Shown here: positions 1 to 11,990 of the stretch, one piece after another | Position numbering within the stretch: position 1 is the stretch's first letter | How the letters are laid out: the number at the start of each line of letters is the position of its first letter | NCBI RefSeq assembly: GCF_000266945.1 | Contig: NC_018025.1 | Coordinates: 2,356,001 to 2,420,000, forward strand | From: Desulfomonile tiedjei DSM 6799 | Lineage (GTDB): Bacteria > Desulfobacterota > Desulfomonilia > Desulfomonilales > Desulfomonilaceae | Length of the DNA stretch: 64,000 bases | Reading direction: 5' to 3' | Made by a program: the position numbers and the translations under genes | Notes under the pieces: generated by a model | What the model was told of the DNA's origin: nothing | The model's input: only the letters and a program-made list of their open reading frames with translations | The model's database searches: none

Positions 1-139
1 CGTTCCTCGGGATGTTCGCGGCAACGTGCAGATGTCGGTTCGACTCGTTTCTTGGGACTGGATCGGAGCCTGATTTTCCTCCGTATTTCGCAACAACGGC
101 ACAGAAGATCTATTCGATCTTTGAGCAAGGAGACAACCC

Positions 140-3583
<3,444 letters not shown>

Positions 3584-3640
3584 TACCATTTTGCAGTGTG
3601 TACATAAGATAGCGAAGGACACCTCCAGCTCCCTGAATAT
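3584..3640 (+). repeat. Truncated copy of the TACC-ended dispersed repeat
   Basis: The TACC-started sequence directly after the kinase stop codon resembles the left end of the repeat at 57394-57684 (reverse strand) and 38372-38496. Shared words are ATACCATTT, ACATAAGAT and AGCGAAGG, followed by CACCTCCAGC. The middle of the repeat is missing, so this is a deleted copy. Confidence 0.5.
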
Positions 3641-3650
3641 AGCAGTTCCT

Positions 3651-3683
3651 ATAAAAGACCATATGCTGCATCTGGTCTTTTAT
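3651..3683. terminator. 11-bp perfect hairpin downstream of the kinase gene
   Basis: ATAAAAGACCA and TGGTCTTTTAT form an 11-bp perfect stem around an 11-nt loop, about 70 nt after the kinase stop. The right arm ends in TTTTAT, so it could act as a weak factor-independent terminator for the kinase gene. That role is inferred only from position and shape. Confidence 0.4.
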
Positions 3684-3685
3684 CG

Positions 3686-4287
3686 TTCGTTGTGGCGTTT
3701 TGCGCCATGGGAGTTGACATAATTTCTGACCTTTTGACCACGTTGTTCTTTGAAAGGACAGTAGGGCCGGCGTCCCTGCCGGCCAGAAGTGGTTGATTTG
3801 TATTTGTAAAACGTGCCGGCACGGAGGCACGGCACCCACCAATTGTCGAGCAGTGCTTTTCGCAATCGGACGCTATTTTATACACTTGCTATATGAAAAG
3901 AAAATCGAATCGGTATTACTAGCACCTCACAAGTTGAAGGATTGGGCCTTACTATGGACTATCAGATCAACTACAGATGATTGGGAGACAAGCTACGCGT
4001 GTCAGCTTTCTTTACTTACTGTCAAAGTGGAGGACATGCCGAGCTAACTCATATGACTGAAGTAAGAACCTGTAATGATTCCTGGAAGGACACACGATCA
4101 GCGGTGGAACTTCTTTTGAGCCCCAGATTTCTTTTATGGGCACTTCTTACAAGACCTGCTGTCTGTGCCCTTTTTACCATCCGGTTCAATTGGTACAAAA
4201 CATGCATATTGGTACCTTTGGTGCACGTTACTTTGCTTTCTTGGGGTAAGTCATACCAACTCCCATGGCGAAGAGCGCCACAACGAA
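3686..4287. other. 600-bp non-coding segment bounded by 31-nt imperfect inverted repeats
   Basis: TTCGTTGTGGCG...GCCATGGGAGTTG at 3686-3716 returns as its reverse complement at 4257-4287. Each arm is itself a small palindrome (TGGCG-loop-CGCCA). The interior holds one copy of the dispersed GC-rich repeat (3761-3890) and no convincing gene. It ends about 80 bp before the IS110 transposase, so it may be a non-autonomous element or part of the transposon's non-coding end. Confidence 0.45.
3761..3890 (+). repeat. Dispersed GC-rich palindromic repeat, copy 1
   Basis: One of four copies in the window (also about 7305, 15711 and 55192). The pattern is GCCGGCGTCCCTGCCGGC, an AT-rich spacer of about 35 nt, then GCCGGCACGGAGGCACGGCAC and ACCCACCAAT, trailing into an AATCGGAC motif. 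The two GC-rich blocks can each fold and can pair with one another. It is REP-like and non-coding. Confidence 0.75.
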
Positions 4288-4370
4288 GGATGAAAGTCCC
4301 TTGAACTGAGATGAGAGCATGGCTACCTGCCTAGTATGAGATGAAATCAAACAACACTAGGAGGCGTGTC

Positions 4371-5666
4371 ATGCCCTCAAGAAACCAGAATAACACTACC
4401 ATATCAGTCGTGCACGAGATATCGTGCGGATTGGACGTCCACAAAAATTCCGTGTCAGCGTGTCTGTTGTATTCAGACAGTTCCGGTACAGAGCAATCCG
4501 AAATGCGTGAGTTCCAAACATTCACAGATGACCTTATCAAACTCAAGGAATGGCTCCTGGAACGAGAGTGTCCTGTAATTGCGATGGAGAGTACAGGACC
4601 ATATTGGACTCCTGTTCATAACGTCCTTGAAGATTCCGTCAAGGTTATCTTGGTGAATGCCCGACACATGAGAAATGTTCCAGGCCATAAGACCGACATC
4701 AGCGACAGCAGATGGCTAGCCGGACTCTTGCGTCACGGCCTGCTCAAGGCCGCCTTTATTCCTCCGAAACATCAAAGACAGTGGCGTGATTTGACCCGAA
4801 TGAGAAGAAACTACAAAGAAGACCTCGGGGATTTCCAACGCCGCGTTCACAAGCTCTTTCAACAGTCAAACATTAAAATCGATTCCGTGGTATCCGACCT
4901 GTTCGGCGCAACGGGCCGCAACCTCATGAAACTCTTAATCTCAGGCAACAATTCCCCTACGATTTCCGAGGTTGAAAATTGTCTGAGAGGATCGCTGCAA
5001 GACAAGGCAGCGGAGCTCCATCGCTCTGTCCAAGGCTTCTTCGAGGCCCATCACCGGTTCCTGTTGTCTCTTTTGCTCAACACGATCGAAAACCTAGAGA
5101 CCCAAATCTCTATCCTTGAATCCCGTATCAAGGAAGTAATGAGAGACGCTCAGGAAGCGATCCGGCGGCTCGAAGAGATTCCCGGTGTAGGCGCGGTTTC
5201 CTCCCATGCCATATTGGCCGAGATAGGCCCAACCCTGACTGAGTTCCCCACCGCCCATGCCCTCGCTTCCTGGTGTGGCCTCTCTCCCGGAAACAACCAA
5301 AGCGGTGGCAAGCGATTCAGTGGCAAGAGCCCTGTCAAAAAGAACCACCTAAAAACCATCATGGTTGAAGTAGCCTGGCCGGCAATCAAGGCACGAGGAT
5401 CCTACTACCGGGCCAAATATTACGCCCTGAAAGCGCGCTTGGGGGCCAAAAAGGCCATAATCGCAGTAGCCCACAAAATCCTTAAAACCATTTACCATGT
5501 ACTCAAATACGGAGTACATTTCAAAGATCTCGGAGAGACTTACCTGCTCGAAAGAAACCGAGAGGCCAAGATAAAATACCTTACCTGGCAAGCGTCTCTC
5601 ATTGGGTACGAACTCGTACCCCTGGATCAACCGGCAGCAACAGCCCAAGCACCTATATTCACTTAG
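4371..5666 (+). mobile_element. IS110-family transposase (DEDD recombinase)
   Basis: This 431-residue protein catalyses transposition of an IS110-type insertion sequence by a site-specific recombination mechanism. The N-terminal RuvC-like DEDD domain shows Asp22 (LDVHKNS), Glu73 (AMESTGPYW), Asp109 and Asp112 (KTDISDSRWLA). The C-terminal transposase_20 part has the helix-hairpin-helix-like EIPGVGAVSSHAI and the LASWCGLSPG...QSGGKR region that carries the family's catalytic serine. The start at 4371 was chosen because AGGAGG sits 6 nt upstream. An in-frame ATG at 4341 lacks such a site. The gene looks intact. Family members carry a bridge/seek RNA in a non-coding end, so 4288-4370 or 5667-5860 are places to look for it. 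Confidence 0.92.
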
Positions 5667-5867
5667 AAGCGCATCAAAGTCGAAACGCAAACTGAAGCCG
5701 TGAGCTCGAATACCAACATGACCAATCGCCGGCTGGCACAACAAACTGTCGGCTCCTTTCGGAGACCACGCATGGGAATCTTCTTAAACTTGCCGGCTTT
5801 CTCGAATGGAGATCAACCATGAACATAAGAAAACCTCAAACCCTTGCTGTGTAGCTCGGGACTTTCA

Positions 5868-5972
5868 TGGGAATGTGCGTTCATAGAGGGAATATTGAGA
5901 CACCTGTTATTTGCCTGGACCGGATTTGCTCCCACCGGTGGCGGGATTACTTATTTGAACGCACATCGCGTA
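5868..5972. repeat. MITE-like element, copy A (ATGTGCGTTCA ends)
   Basis: ATGTGCGTTCA (5873) and TGAACGCACAT (ending 5966) form an 11-bp perfect terminal inverted repeat around a GGACCGGATTTGC core, about 105 bp overall. It is related to elements at 34114-34287 and 57469-57622. A TCA triplet flanks both sides and may be the target duplication. The rest of 5667-6021, between the IS110 gene and the CBS gene, shows no gene. Confidence 0.65.
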
Positions 5973-6021
5973 TCACAGGTGCCGGTCCAAAAAGATACAA
6001 CGGCTTCAAGGAGTAGGGGAC

Positions 6022-6759
6022 ATGTTAGTAAAAGATTGGATGAGCAAAGACGTGACCTCCCTCAACATCACCGATACTCTACAGCATGCCATAAATTTGT
6101 CTTCTGAGAAGAACATAAGCATTATGCCGGTGCTGGAGAGTGGAAAACTCGTGGGGATAGTGACAGATCGGGACCTGAAACGGGTATCACCTTCAGATGC
6201 AACCCGTCTGAATGTAGAAGAGATTAAATACCGACTTTCCAGGGTCGAAGTCGGAACGATAATGACCCCCCATCCCATAATTGTCCCGCCGGATTACACA
6301 ATCGAAGAGACTGCTGAAATTCTCCTAACGAACAAAATTTCGGGCGTTCCGGTGGTGGACGACAAAGGTACCATTCTTGGTGTTATTACCAAGAATGACC
6401 TGTTCAAGGCTATGATGTCTCTCACTGGTTTATTGAAACGAGGACTGCAATTTGGTTTTCTGCTGGAAGACAGGCCCGGCTCGATAAAAGAAGTTACTGA
6501 TATTATACGCCATTATGACGGAAGATTAGCAAGTATTTTGAGCTCTTATGAAAGAGCTCCGCAAGGGTACAGGCACGTTTACATCCGTGCATTTAACATA
6601 GATAGGAGCACGATGACCCAGCTTTTGGAAGAGCTCAAGGCAAATGCGAATGTGCTCTATATGGTCGATCATCGCGAGAATAAAAGAGAGATTTACGCAG
6701 ATTCATTGCAGGATCTTGCACTGAAGACTCTCGAAGTCACGTCCGGCAGCATCTCCTAA
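6022..6759 (+). CDS. CBS-pair and ACT domain protein (AcuB-like)
   Basis: The 245-residue cytosolic protein has two CBS motifs (about residues 1-60 and 73-130, with VGIVTDRDLKR and LGVITKNDLFKAM) followed by an ACT-like domain (about 137-210, LEDRPGSIKEVTDIIRHYDG). This arrangement is that of AcuB-type proteins, which sense adenine nucleotides or amino acids. The target is unknown. AGGAG lies 10 nt before the ATG. The universal stress protein gene follows 42 nt downstream on the same strand, and the two are probably co-transcribed, a common pairing of nucleotide-sensing proteins. Confidence 0.9.
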   Translation: MLVKDWMSKDVTSLNITDTLQHAINLSSEKNISIMPVLESGKLVGIVTDRDLKRVSPSDATRLNVEEIKYRLSRVEVGTIMTPHPIIVPPDYTIEETAEILLTNKISGVPVVDDKGTILGVITKNDLFKAMMSLTGLLKRGLQFGFLLEDRPGSIKEVTDIIRHYDGRLASILSSYERAPQGYRHVYIRAFNIDRSTMTQLLEELKANANVLYMVDHRENKREIYADSLQDLALKTLEVTSGSIS

Positions 6760-6801
6760 ACCAGGCTGTCTTGATCGTCCGATCGAGAGGAGGTATCAGC
6801 C

Positions 6802-7239
6802 ATGGTCCCCAGAAAAATTCTCTTCTGTACAGACTTTTCGGAGAATAGCCAGCCGGCCTGGAAGCTGGCGGTGGAATACGCACAGGCCTTCCATGCAGAA
6901 CTTCTCATTCTCCACGTAATCGATTACAATGATTTTCCGGGCTATGTCGATTGGGCCGAAAAACTGCGAGAAATCCTTGGGAATGTGGAACGCACTGCCA
7001 ACGAGCGCCTTGAGTCGATGATGCGGGAAAGCGGTCAGTCCACGAAAACTGTGAAGACCTATTGCCGAACTGGTACGACCTACCAGGAAGTCGTTCGTCT
7101 GGCACAAGAAGAATCGGCAGATTTGATCATTCTGGGAACGCATGGACGAAGTGGTGTTAAGCATCTTGTCATGGGAAGCGTTGCCAGAAGCGTTCTAAGA
7201 ACTGCGCACCGACCTGTGCTTATCGTGGAAGGCTCATAA
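6802..7239 (+). CDS. Universal stress protein, UspA family
   Basis: A single-domain 145-residue Usp. It starts with the first beta strand and Asp (ILFCTDFSENSQPAWKLAVEYA) and ends with the ATP-binding motif GTHGRSGVKHLVMGSVARSV (G-2x-G-9x-G-S), which suggests an ATP-binding Usp. GAGGAGG precedes the ATG. It is the second gene of a likely two-gene unit with the CBS-ACT protein. The exact stress role cannot be read from sequence. A second, different UspA gene is at 38549. Confidence 0.93.
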   Translation: MVPRKILFCTDFSENSQPAWKLAVEYAQAFHAELLILHVIDYNDFPGYVDWAEKLREILGNVERTANERLESMMRESGQSTKTVKTYCRTGTTYQEVVRLAQEESADLIILGTHGRSGVKHLVMGSVARSVLRTAHRPVLIVEGS

Positions 7240-7304
7240 TGAAAGGGCGGGATGGAAGATTCCAAGTAACAGTTTCTGTTCGCCATGTATTATAGCAGAT
7301 GACT

Positions 7305-7470
7305 GGTAGTGGCCGGCGTCCCTGCCGGCCCGAACCTGTTGATTTTTATTTGAAAAATGAGCCGGCACGGAGGCACGGCACCTACCAAATATTCCTAATC
7401 TTCAATCGGACACTAATTTTGACCGAGAAATGCTTTTCGCAATTGGGCACTGTTTTATACGCTTGCTATA
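7305..7470 (+). repeat. Dispersed GC-rich palindromic repeat, copy 2
   Basis: Same pattern as the copy at 3761, and it shares with that copy the downstream words TGCTTTTCGCAAT and TTTTATAC-CTTGCTATA, so these two copies are more closely related. Between this repeat and the endonuclease V-like gene (7471-7718) no gene or RNA is evident. Confidence 0.75.
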
Positions 7471-7718
7471 GAATTCCATGAACTTGATCATGTCGGACGG
7501 ATGCTCCTTCAGGATTCATTCGCCTTCTAATTGGAAGTAAGAATCATAATCTGCTGCTGTTGCAAGTGTTGGTAAAGAACAATAAAAATTGGAGACTTGG
7601 GTTGCTGGAGTGGTGCCATCTTCTTGAAAGAAGGCTGAGAGCGTGAATTAGCTATTCTTGCTTAATGGAGAAGCGAACCGAAAGTCTTTTTCCTTCAATA
7701 ATTTTCACGAACTCGCCA

Positions 7719-8237
7719 TCAGATGCCGGGAAAATCACGAAGCGATCTGCACAATCGATCGACTCGCTTGAGCATGGTTGGTATGCGATAGCGTCCTTGC
7801 ATTGATGCAACGTGCTTCGCTGCCAACGCCGGATCGATGCCAACAGCAGAGACGTATAACGGTTTACGGCTGCGACCGCGAATCACTGGGAGGGCATTAC
7901 TCGACTCTCTATAGGGATCCTTCGCCACGCCTATCACAGCGATTCCAGAACCCAGAGCCCGGTAGAGATGCGCTCCCAGACCAGGTCGATTATCCGGAGC
8001 AAGCCACACGTAGCCATCTACAATTACCGCTTCCAATGTGTGTTGCACTTTTTGGAGCACCGGGAGCAGACATGGTAATTCACGTTTGTAGAAGTTGCCT
8101 GGTACATATGGTTCCACTTGTGCGATGTTTTCCAGGAATTCAGCCTCGGCTCTGTCTTCCCGCCAGTCTCGGAACACTATAACAGCGGCTGTTGCGCCGC
8201 CTGCAGAGTGATAGTGAACGTCAACTGCGGCGATCAT
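7719..8237 (-). CDS. Endonuclease V-like protein (divergent)
   Basis: Endonuclease V cuts DNA, or in some lineages RNA, next to deoxyinosine or inosine. This 172-residue protein keeps the family outline: AVDVHYH with Asp6, YVPGNFYKRELP with Glu53 and VIVDGYVWLA with Asp74, which match the metal-binding Asp-Glu-Asp triad. It also has GLGAHLYRAL...VIGVAK and a late DRLCRS helix. It is shorter than the usual 220 residues. Its ATG overlaps the stop of the THEP1-like frame upstream (ATGA), implying translational coupling. The family call is by motif only, and activity on inosine is not assured. Confidence 0.72.
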   Translation of the reverse strand: MIAAVDVHYHSAGGATAAVIVFRDWREDRAEAEFLENIAQVEPYVPGNFYKRELPCLLPVLQKVQHTLEAVIVDGYVWLAPDNRPGLGAHLYRALGSGIAVIGVAKDPYRESSNALPVIRGRSRKPLYVSAVGIDPALAAKHVASMQGRYRIPTMLKRVDRLCRSLRDFPGI

Positions 8238-8659
8238 CGGTTTTCCATGAGAGCTTGAGTCAAAATATCAGGCAATTCGTCCCTATTGTTCTCCAAGACC
8301 GAGTACACTTTCAGATCCGGGCGGTTCTTTATGTCCTGAATGAATTTTCCCCCTTTCAAACTGATGGAACCAATAACCAAATTTGGAGAATCCAGTGCCC
8401 GAACCAGGGTATTCCGGAATAAGGAAGAGAAGCATTCCATCTTGCCTATCTCATCGATTACTATTATCTGATCTGTGTTAGAGGCAATAATTGATGGAAC
8501 GGCAATGTGTTCAAGCTCATAAAGATTCACTCCATATCTGCCAACCGTTATCGGTCCATCCCAGTCATCTTGTGCAAGAATACCTTCTTTGCCGTCCAGT
8601 GTGCTTGAACGCCTTCCTGCTAGTCCAGGAACAAGCCCCCTTCCGTTATCGGTGAGGTG
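8234..8659 (-). pseudogene. THEP1-type NTPase remnant lacking the P-loop
   Basis: The open frame reads GLAGRRSSTLDGKEG, then VGRYGVNLYELEH and a Walker B-like IIVIDEIGKMECFS. These are the middle and C-terminal hallmarks of THEP1 (DUF265) nucleoside triphosphatases. An in-frame TAA at 8660-8662 precedes it, and the N-terminal Walker A (GxPGVGKT) region is absent from the DNA upstream, where an unrelated gene ends at 8684. A GTG at 8530 could start a 98-residue product. It is probably a truncated gene left by a deletion, though it still couples to the endonuclease V-like gene through an ATGA overlap. Confidence 0.65.
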
Positions 8660-8683
8660 TTACGCCGACCACCTAAAGCCGGA

Positions 8684-9040
8684 CTAGTCAAAACCGGCGC
8701 TCGGCCTGCTGCAACCTTTCTCGGGACATGCTTTTCCTGTGCGTTCCCGCAGTATCCTACTGCTCACGTCATCTCTCACCGCATTGAGAATCCGGAGCCC
8801 CACTTCGAGGTCTTTCACGTGAGGTCTGGAGACTTGTTTCGAAAATCGCTGATAATACAGATCATCGCAGCCGCCCAGGGCATATAGCAGGTCGTTCGCT
8901 TTACGACGCCATTTGTCAAAACTGCATGTGTCAAATTCGTATTCTACGGCCACGCCGTGTATCTGACCTCTCTCGACGAAATCACGTCCCTCGTCGTGCA
9001 AGGCATCTATCTTATCCAATATACTTGCGTCGAAAGTCAT
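8684..9040 (-). CDS. Hypothetical protein, 118 residues
   Basis: Not recognised. It is a soluble, acidic protein with a plausible GGGGAG site about 10 nt before the ATG. It shows MTFDASILDKIDALHDEGRDF at the start and a helical middle (WRRKANDLLYALGG, QRFSKQV). The last 20 residues (KACPEKGCSRPSAGFD) look unlike the rest. They abut the broken THEP1 remnant, so the native C-terminus may have been replaced at a deletion junction. No membrane segment or signal peptide is seen. Confidence 0.55.
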   Translation of the reverse strand: MTFDASILDKIDALHDEGRDFVERGQIHGVAVEYEFDTCSFDKWRRKANDLLYALGGCDDLYYQRFSKQVSRPHVKDLEVGLRILNAVRDDVSSRILRERTGKACPEKGCSRPSAGFD

Positions 9041-9474
9041 TTCCGATCACTCCCCTTCCGGTAAGCAATCCAATTTTCTTTCCTTGTCGTAATTAGGGCC
9101 TGTGACGAGACATCTTTCACAATGGGTCTTATGTACCAGATTGTGCTAACGCAGAAGGCAATAGTCAACGTGGTAATTCGGGATTATATAGTCGCCTCAA
9201 AGATTTTCTTATGACCTTCCGGTGCCTTCAGTATTACCTGGAAGTTTGAAAGCTAATCGTTATTGTTGGTTTTCCGAATCAAACACTTGGATCTTGTGCA
9301 AGCAGAATTCGGTGGATTCAATTATCGGAGAATCTGGCAAGAACTTTAGTCAAATAGGCAAACGCCTGAAGATGCAGAATGCTATCATTTTGTTCATGGC
9401 GCCGACGTGCGGCATAATTTGTGATTAATAGGAGGAGGCCTTTGAAATGGCCTCTTATCGGAAGGAGAAAATAC
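9041..9474. other. Intergenic stretch without a recognisable gene
   Basis: About 430 bp between divergent genes. No open frame with family features, no tRNA and no repeat shared with the rest of the window was seen. It must hold the promoters of the 118-residue gene (minus) and the DUF362 gene (plus). A GGAAGGAG ribosome site lies at its right end. Confidence 0.4.
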
Positions 9475-10491
9475 ATGGAAAGGCGAATTTCGCGTCGCAG
9501 TTTCCTGAAAAAAAGCGCGATAGCATTGAGTACCGTTGCCCTATGCGATTCTAGGGGCATAGGCAGCGCTGTTGCCGCACCACAGAACAAATCCCAAGTA
9601 TTTTTTACAAAGGATATCAGTGTCAACGGATTGCTGAAAATCTATGCCAAAGTCAATCAAGGTATGACAGGCAAAATTGGTATCAAGTTACACAGCGGTG
9701 AGCCGCATGGGCCGAACCTGTTGCCAATAGAGCTCATCAAGGGCTTGCAGCCGCATATTCCGAACAGCACCATCGTCGAATCCAACGTCCTCTATCCAAG
9801 TCCTAGAAGAACCACAAAAGGGCATCTCGAGACTATCAAGACGAACGGATTCGATTTTTGCCCGGTCGACATAATGGACGCGGACGGCGACGTCATGCTT
9901 CCCATACCGGGAATGCGTGAGTTTTTTGACAAGTGGTTGGACCCCTCGTTAACGCAGCGCCCCTTTATTCCGGGAGTGCATCTCACCGATATCGCTGTGG
10001 GAAAGAGTCTTATGAACTACGATTCCCTCCTCGTTTACACGCACTTCAAGGGCCACACGAGCGGCGGCTTTGGCGGATCGCTCAAGAACATCGCCATAGG
10101 CTGTGCGTCGGGACAGGTAGGAAAGCGCCAGGTACATGGCGAGGGCTGGTCTAAAGGGCCGCTCTTTCTGGAGCGCATGGTCGAAGCGGGCAAGGGAATC
10201 ACCGGACATTTCGACCCGCATATCACCTATATCAATGTCCTCAAGAATATCTCCGTTGACTGCGACTGCAACGCACATGGTGCAAAGCCTACTTGCGACG
10301 ACATCGGCATAGTCGGGTCGACGGATATATTGGCTATCGACAAGGCTTCGGTCGATTTGGTGTATGCGCTGCCGCCAGACCAACGACGCGATATTGTGGA
10401 ACGCATTGAGTCCCGAAGCGGGCTGCACCAGCTTGAATACATGAAGACTCTAAATATGGGCAATGATCGGTATGAGCTGATCACACTCTGA
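9475..10491 (+). CDS. Tat-exported DUF362 domain protein
   Basis: A 338-residue DUF362 protein with a twin-arginine signal (RISRRSFLKKSAIALSTVAL). GGAAGGAG lies 7 nt before the ATG at 9475, which is why that start is preferred over 9421. Conserved-looking blocks include IGIKLHSGEPHGPN, FKGHTSGGFGGSLKNIAIGC and a late GSTDILAIDKASVDLV. Unlike its neighbour it has no ferredoxin cysteines. The two share the tail pattern HQLEYM..LNMGNDRYELI versus HQLEYA..IGMGSLDYDLI, so they are paralogues. Tat export suggests a periplasmic protein folded with a cofactor. The function of the family is unsettled. Confidence 0.88.
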   Translation: MERRISRRSFLKKSAIALSTVALCDSRGIGSAVAAPQNKSQVFFTKDISVNGLLKIYAKVNQGMTGKIGIKLHSGEPHGPNLLPIELIKGLQPHIPNSTIVESNVLYPSPRRTTKGHLETIKTNGFDFCPVDIMDADGDVMLPIPGMREFFDKWLDPSLTQRPFIPGVHLTDIAVGKSLMNYDSLLVYTHFKGHTSGGFGGSLKNIAIGCASGQVGKRQVHGEGWSKGPLFLERMVEAGKGITGHFDPHITYINVLKNISVDCDCNAHGAKPTCDDIGIVGSTDILAIDKASVDLVYALPPDQRRDIVERIESRSGLHQLEYMKTLNMGNDRYELITL

Positions 10492-10585
10492 GGGAAGAGG
10501 GTATCCGGCGCTTGAGCGACGCATACCCAAGGACCACTTTGCTCAAAAGAAAACGCAATCTTGGAAATAGAATAGAGGAGGCGTT

Positions 10586-11719
10586 ATGTCTGTTCCCGTC
10601 TATCTGGCGGAGCTCACTGTGAAGAAGCCATCGGACCACCGTTTGGCCAAGATCAAACGGCTTTGCGAGGCAGTCGACCTTGCGGAAAAGGTAAAGCCGC
10701 TCGGAAAGGGTGGTGAGGACGATGTGGTTGCAATCAAGCTGCATTTTGGCGAAACGGGCAACGACACGTATTTGCACCCGACCTTCGCTCGACAAGTCGT
10801 TGACTGTGTGAAGGCAGCGGGTGGCCGTCCTTTCCTCTCGGACACCTGCACGCTTTATAAGTCCACCCGACACAACGCCGTGGATCATCTGGAAACAGCC
10901 TATCGTCACGGCTTCACACCGTACGTCGTGGACGCGCCGGTGATTATTGCCGACGGCGTAACGAGCAAGTCCTACGAGGAGGTATCCGTCAATCTGAAGC
11001 ATTTTTCGAGTGTGAAGATAGCGCAGGCCTTCCGTTCCGCTAACGCCATGGTGGTGCTCTCCCACTTCAAGGCTCACATGATGGGCGGCTTCGGCGGCGC
11101 ACTCAAGAACCTCGCTATGGGCTGCGCTCCACAGGCAGGGAAGATCGACCAGCACGGCAGAAACGTGGTGATATATCCCGGCTGCGTAGGCTGCGGCGAA
11201 TGCGTGAAGGTGTGCCCGCAATCCGCGCTCTTTTTGGAAAAGGTCGAAAAAGGCCGACACGTCGTCGTCGATAAATCCCGCTGCATCGGCTGCTACGAAT
11301 GTGTAACCGTGTGCAAGCAAGGGGTGATCGGCATTGACGAACCCGGCGAATACACTTCCTTTGTCGAACGCATGATGGAATACGCCTACGGAGCGGTCCA
11401 GGGCAAGGAAGGCCGCATCTGCTACTTGAATTTCGTAATGAACGTGACCACGCAGTGCGACTGCGCCGGGTGGTCGGAACCGGCCCTCGTGCCGGATCTG
11501 GGCATACTCGCATCGACCGATCCCGTTGCCCTGGATACGGCATGCTTCGATCTGGTGAATATGGCACCCAACCTCATCCATTTGGATGGGCACGATCTGC
11601 ACTCTTGCGGGTACGATAAGTTCGCGGCGCTCCGTCCGAATACCCGCGGCCGGCATCAGTTGGAGTATGCCGAAGCAATCGGCATGGGCTCACTCGACTA
11701 TGATCTGATCAAGGTGTAA
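10586..11719 (+). CDS. DUF362 protein with 2[4Fe-4S] ferredoxin insert
   Basis: A 377-residue cytosolic DUF362 protein. After an N-terminal DUF362 part (VAIKLHFGETGND, HFKAHMMGGFGGALKNLAMGC) a ferredoxin module carries CVGCGECVKVC and CIGCYECVTVC, the eight cysteines of two [4Fe-4S] clusters, followed by the DUF362 C-terminus. AGAGGAGG precedes the ATG. It follows its Tat-exported paralogue by 94 bp on the same strand and is probably in the same operon. A redox role is likely. The reaction is unknown. Confidence 0.9.
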   Translation: MSVPVYLAELTVKKPSDHRLAKIKRLCEAVDLAEKVKPLGKGGEDDVVAIKLHFGETGNDTYLHPTFARQVVDCVKAAGGRPFLSDTCTLYKSTRHNAVDHLETAYRHGFTPYVVDAPVIIADGVTSKSYEEVSVNLKHFSSVKIAQAFRSANAMVVLSHFKAHMMGGFGGALKNLAMGCAPQAGKIDQHGRNVVIYPGCVGCGECVKVCPQSALFLEKVEKGRHVVVDKSRCIGCYECVTVCKQGVIGIDEPGEYTSFVERMMEYAYGAVQGKEGRICYLNFVMNVTTQCDCAGWSEPALVPDLGILASTDPVALDTACFDLVNMAPNLIHLDGHDLHSCGYDKFAALRPNTRGRHQLEYAEAIGMGSLDYDLIKV

Positions 11720-11936
11720 GACCTCTAGGAATTACAGAAGGTAAAATGGAAGGGAATGGGCAGTGTCATGAAACTCTTTAGGACCTGGCCATCATGGAGG
11801 GAGTCAATCCCAAAACCCTTCTTGGTCCAGAATCTTTTGGAAATTGTGGGAGAACTCTCCGAGAAGACTTGACCTTAGACAAAAGGCTTTGCCGACAACT
11901 ACTTTAAATTATAATGGTTAACTGTAAATATCCAGT

Positions 11937-11979
11937 CTACGGATCAGAAGGCCGGGAGTTCGAATCTCTCAGGGCGCAC
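11937..11979 (+). other. 3' half of a tRNA-Arg(ACG): probable attachment-site remnant
   Basis: From the anticodon loop CTACGGA (anticodon ACG) through a T arm (GGGAG-TTCGAAT-CTCTC) to the acceptor strand AGGGCGC and discriminator A, the sequence reads as the 3' 43 nt of a tRNA. No matching 5' half (expected GCGCCCT...) lies upstream. Such fragments typically mark one end (attR or attL) of an element integrated in a tRNA gene. No integrase is visible nearby. Confidence 0.7.
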
Positions 11980-11990
11980 TGTACAGTATA

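Noticed and set aside
1-139. 3' end of a gene before the hybrid kinase
   Set aside because: All three + frames are open for much of this short stretch, and none gives a recognisable C-terminus, so no gene is called.
3793-4304. Two + strand frames (84 and 107 codons) upstream of the IS110 gene
   Set aside because: They read through the GC-rich repeat and one arm of the inverted-repeat pair, and show no protein-like features.
10481-11656. A 391-residue minus-strand frame opposite the DUF362-ferredoxin gene
   Set aside because: It mirrors a well-supported gene with ferredoxin cysteines; the long frame is a product of codon bias on the other strand.
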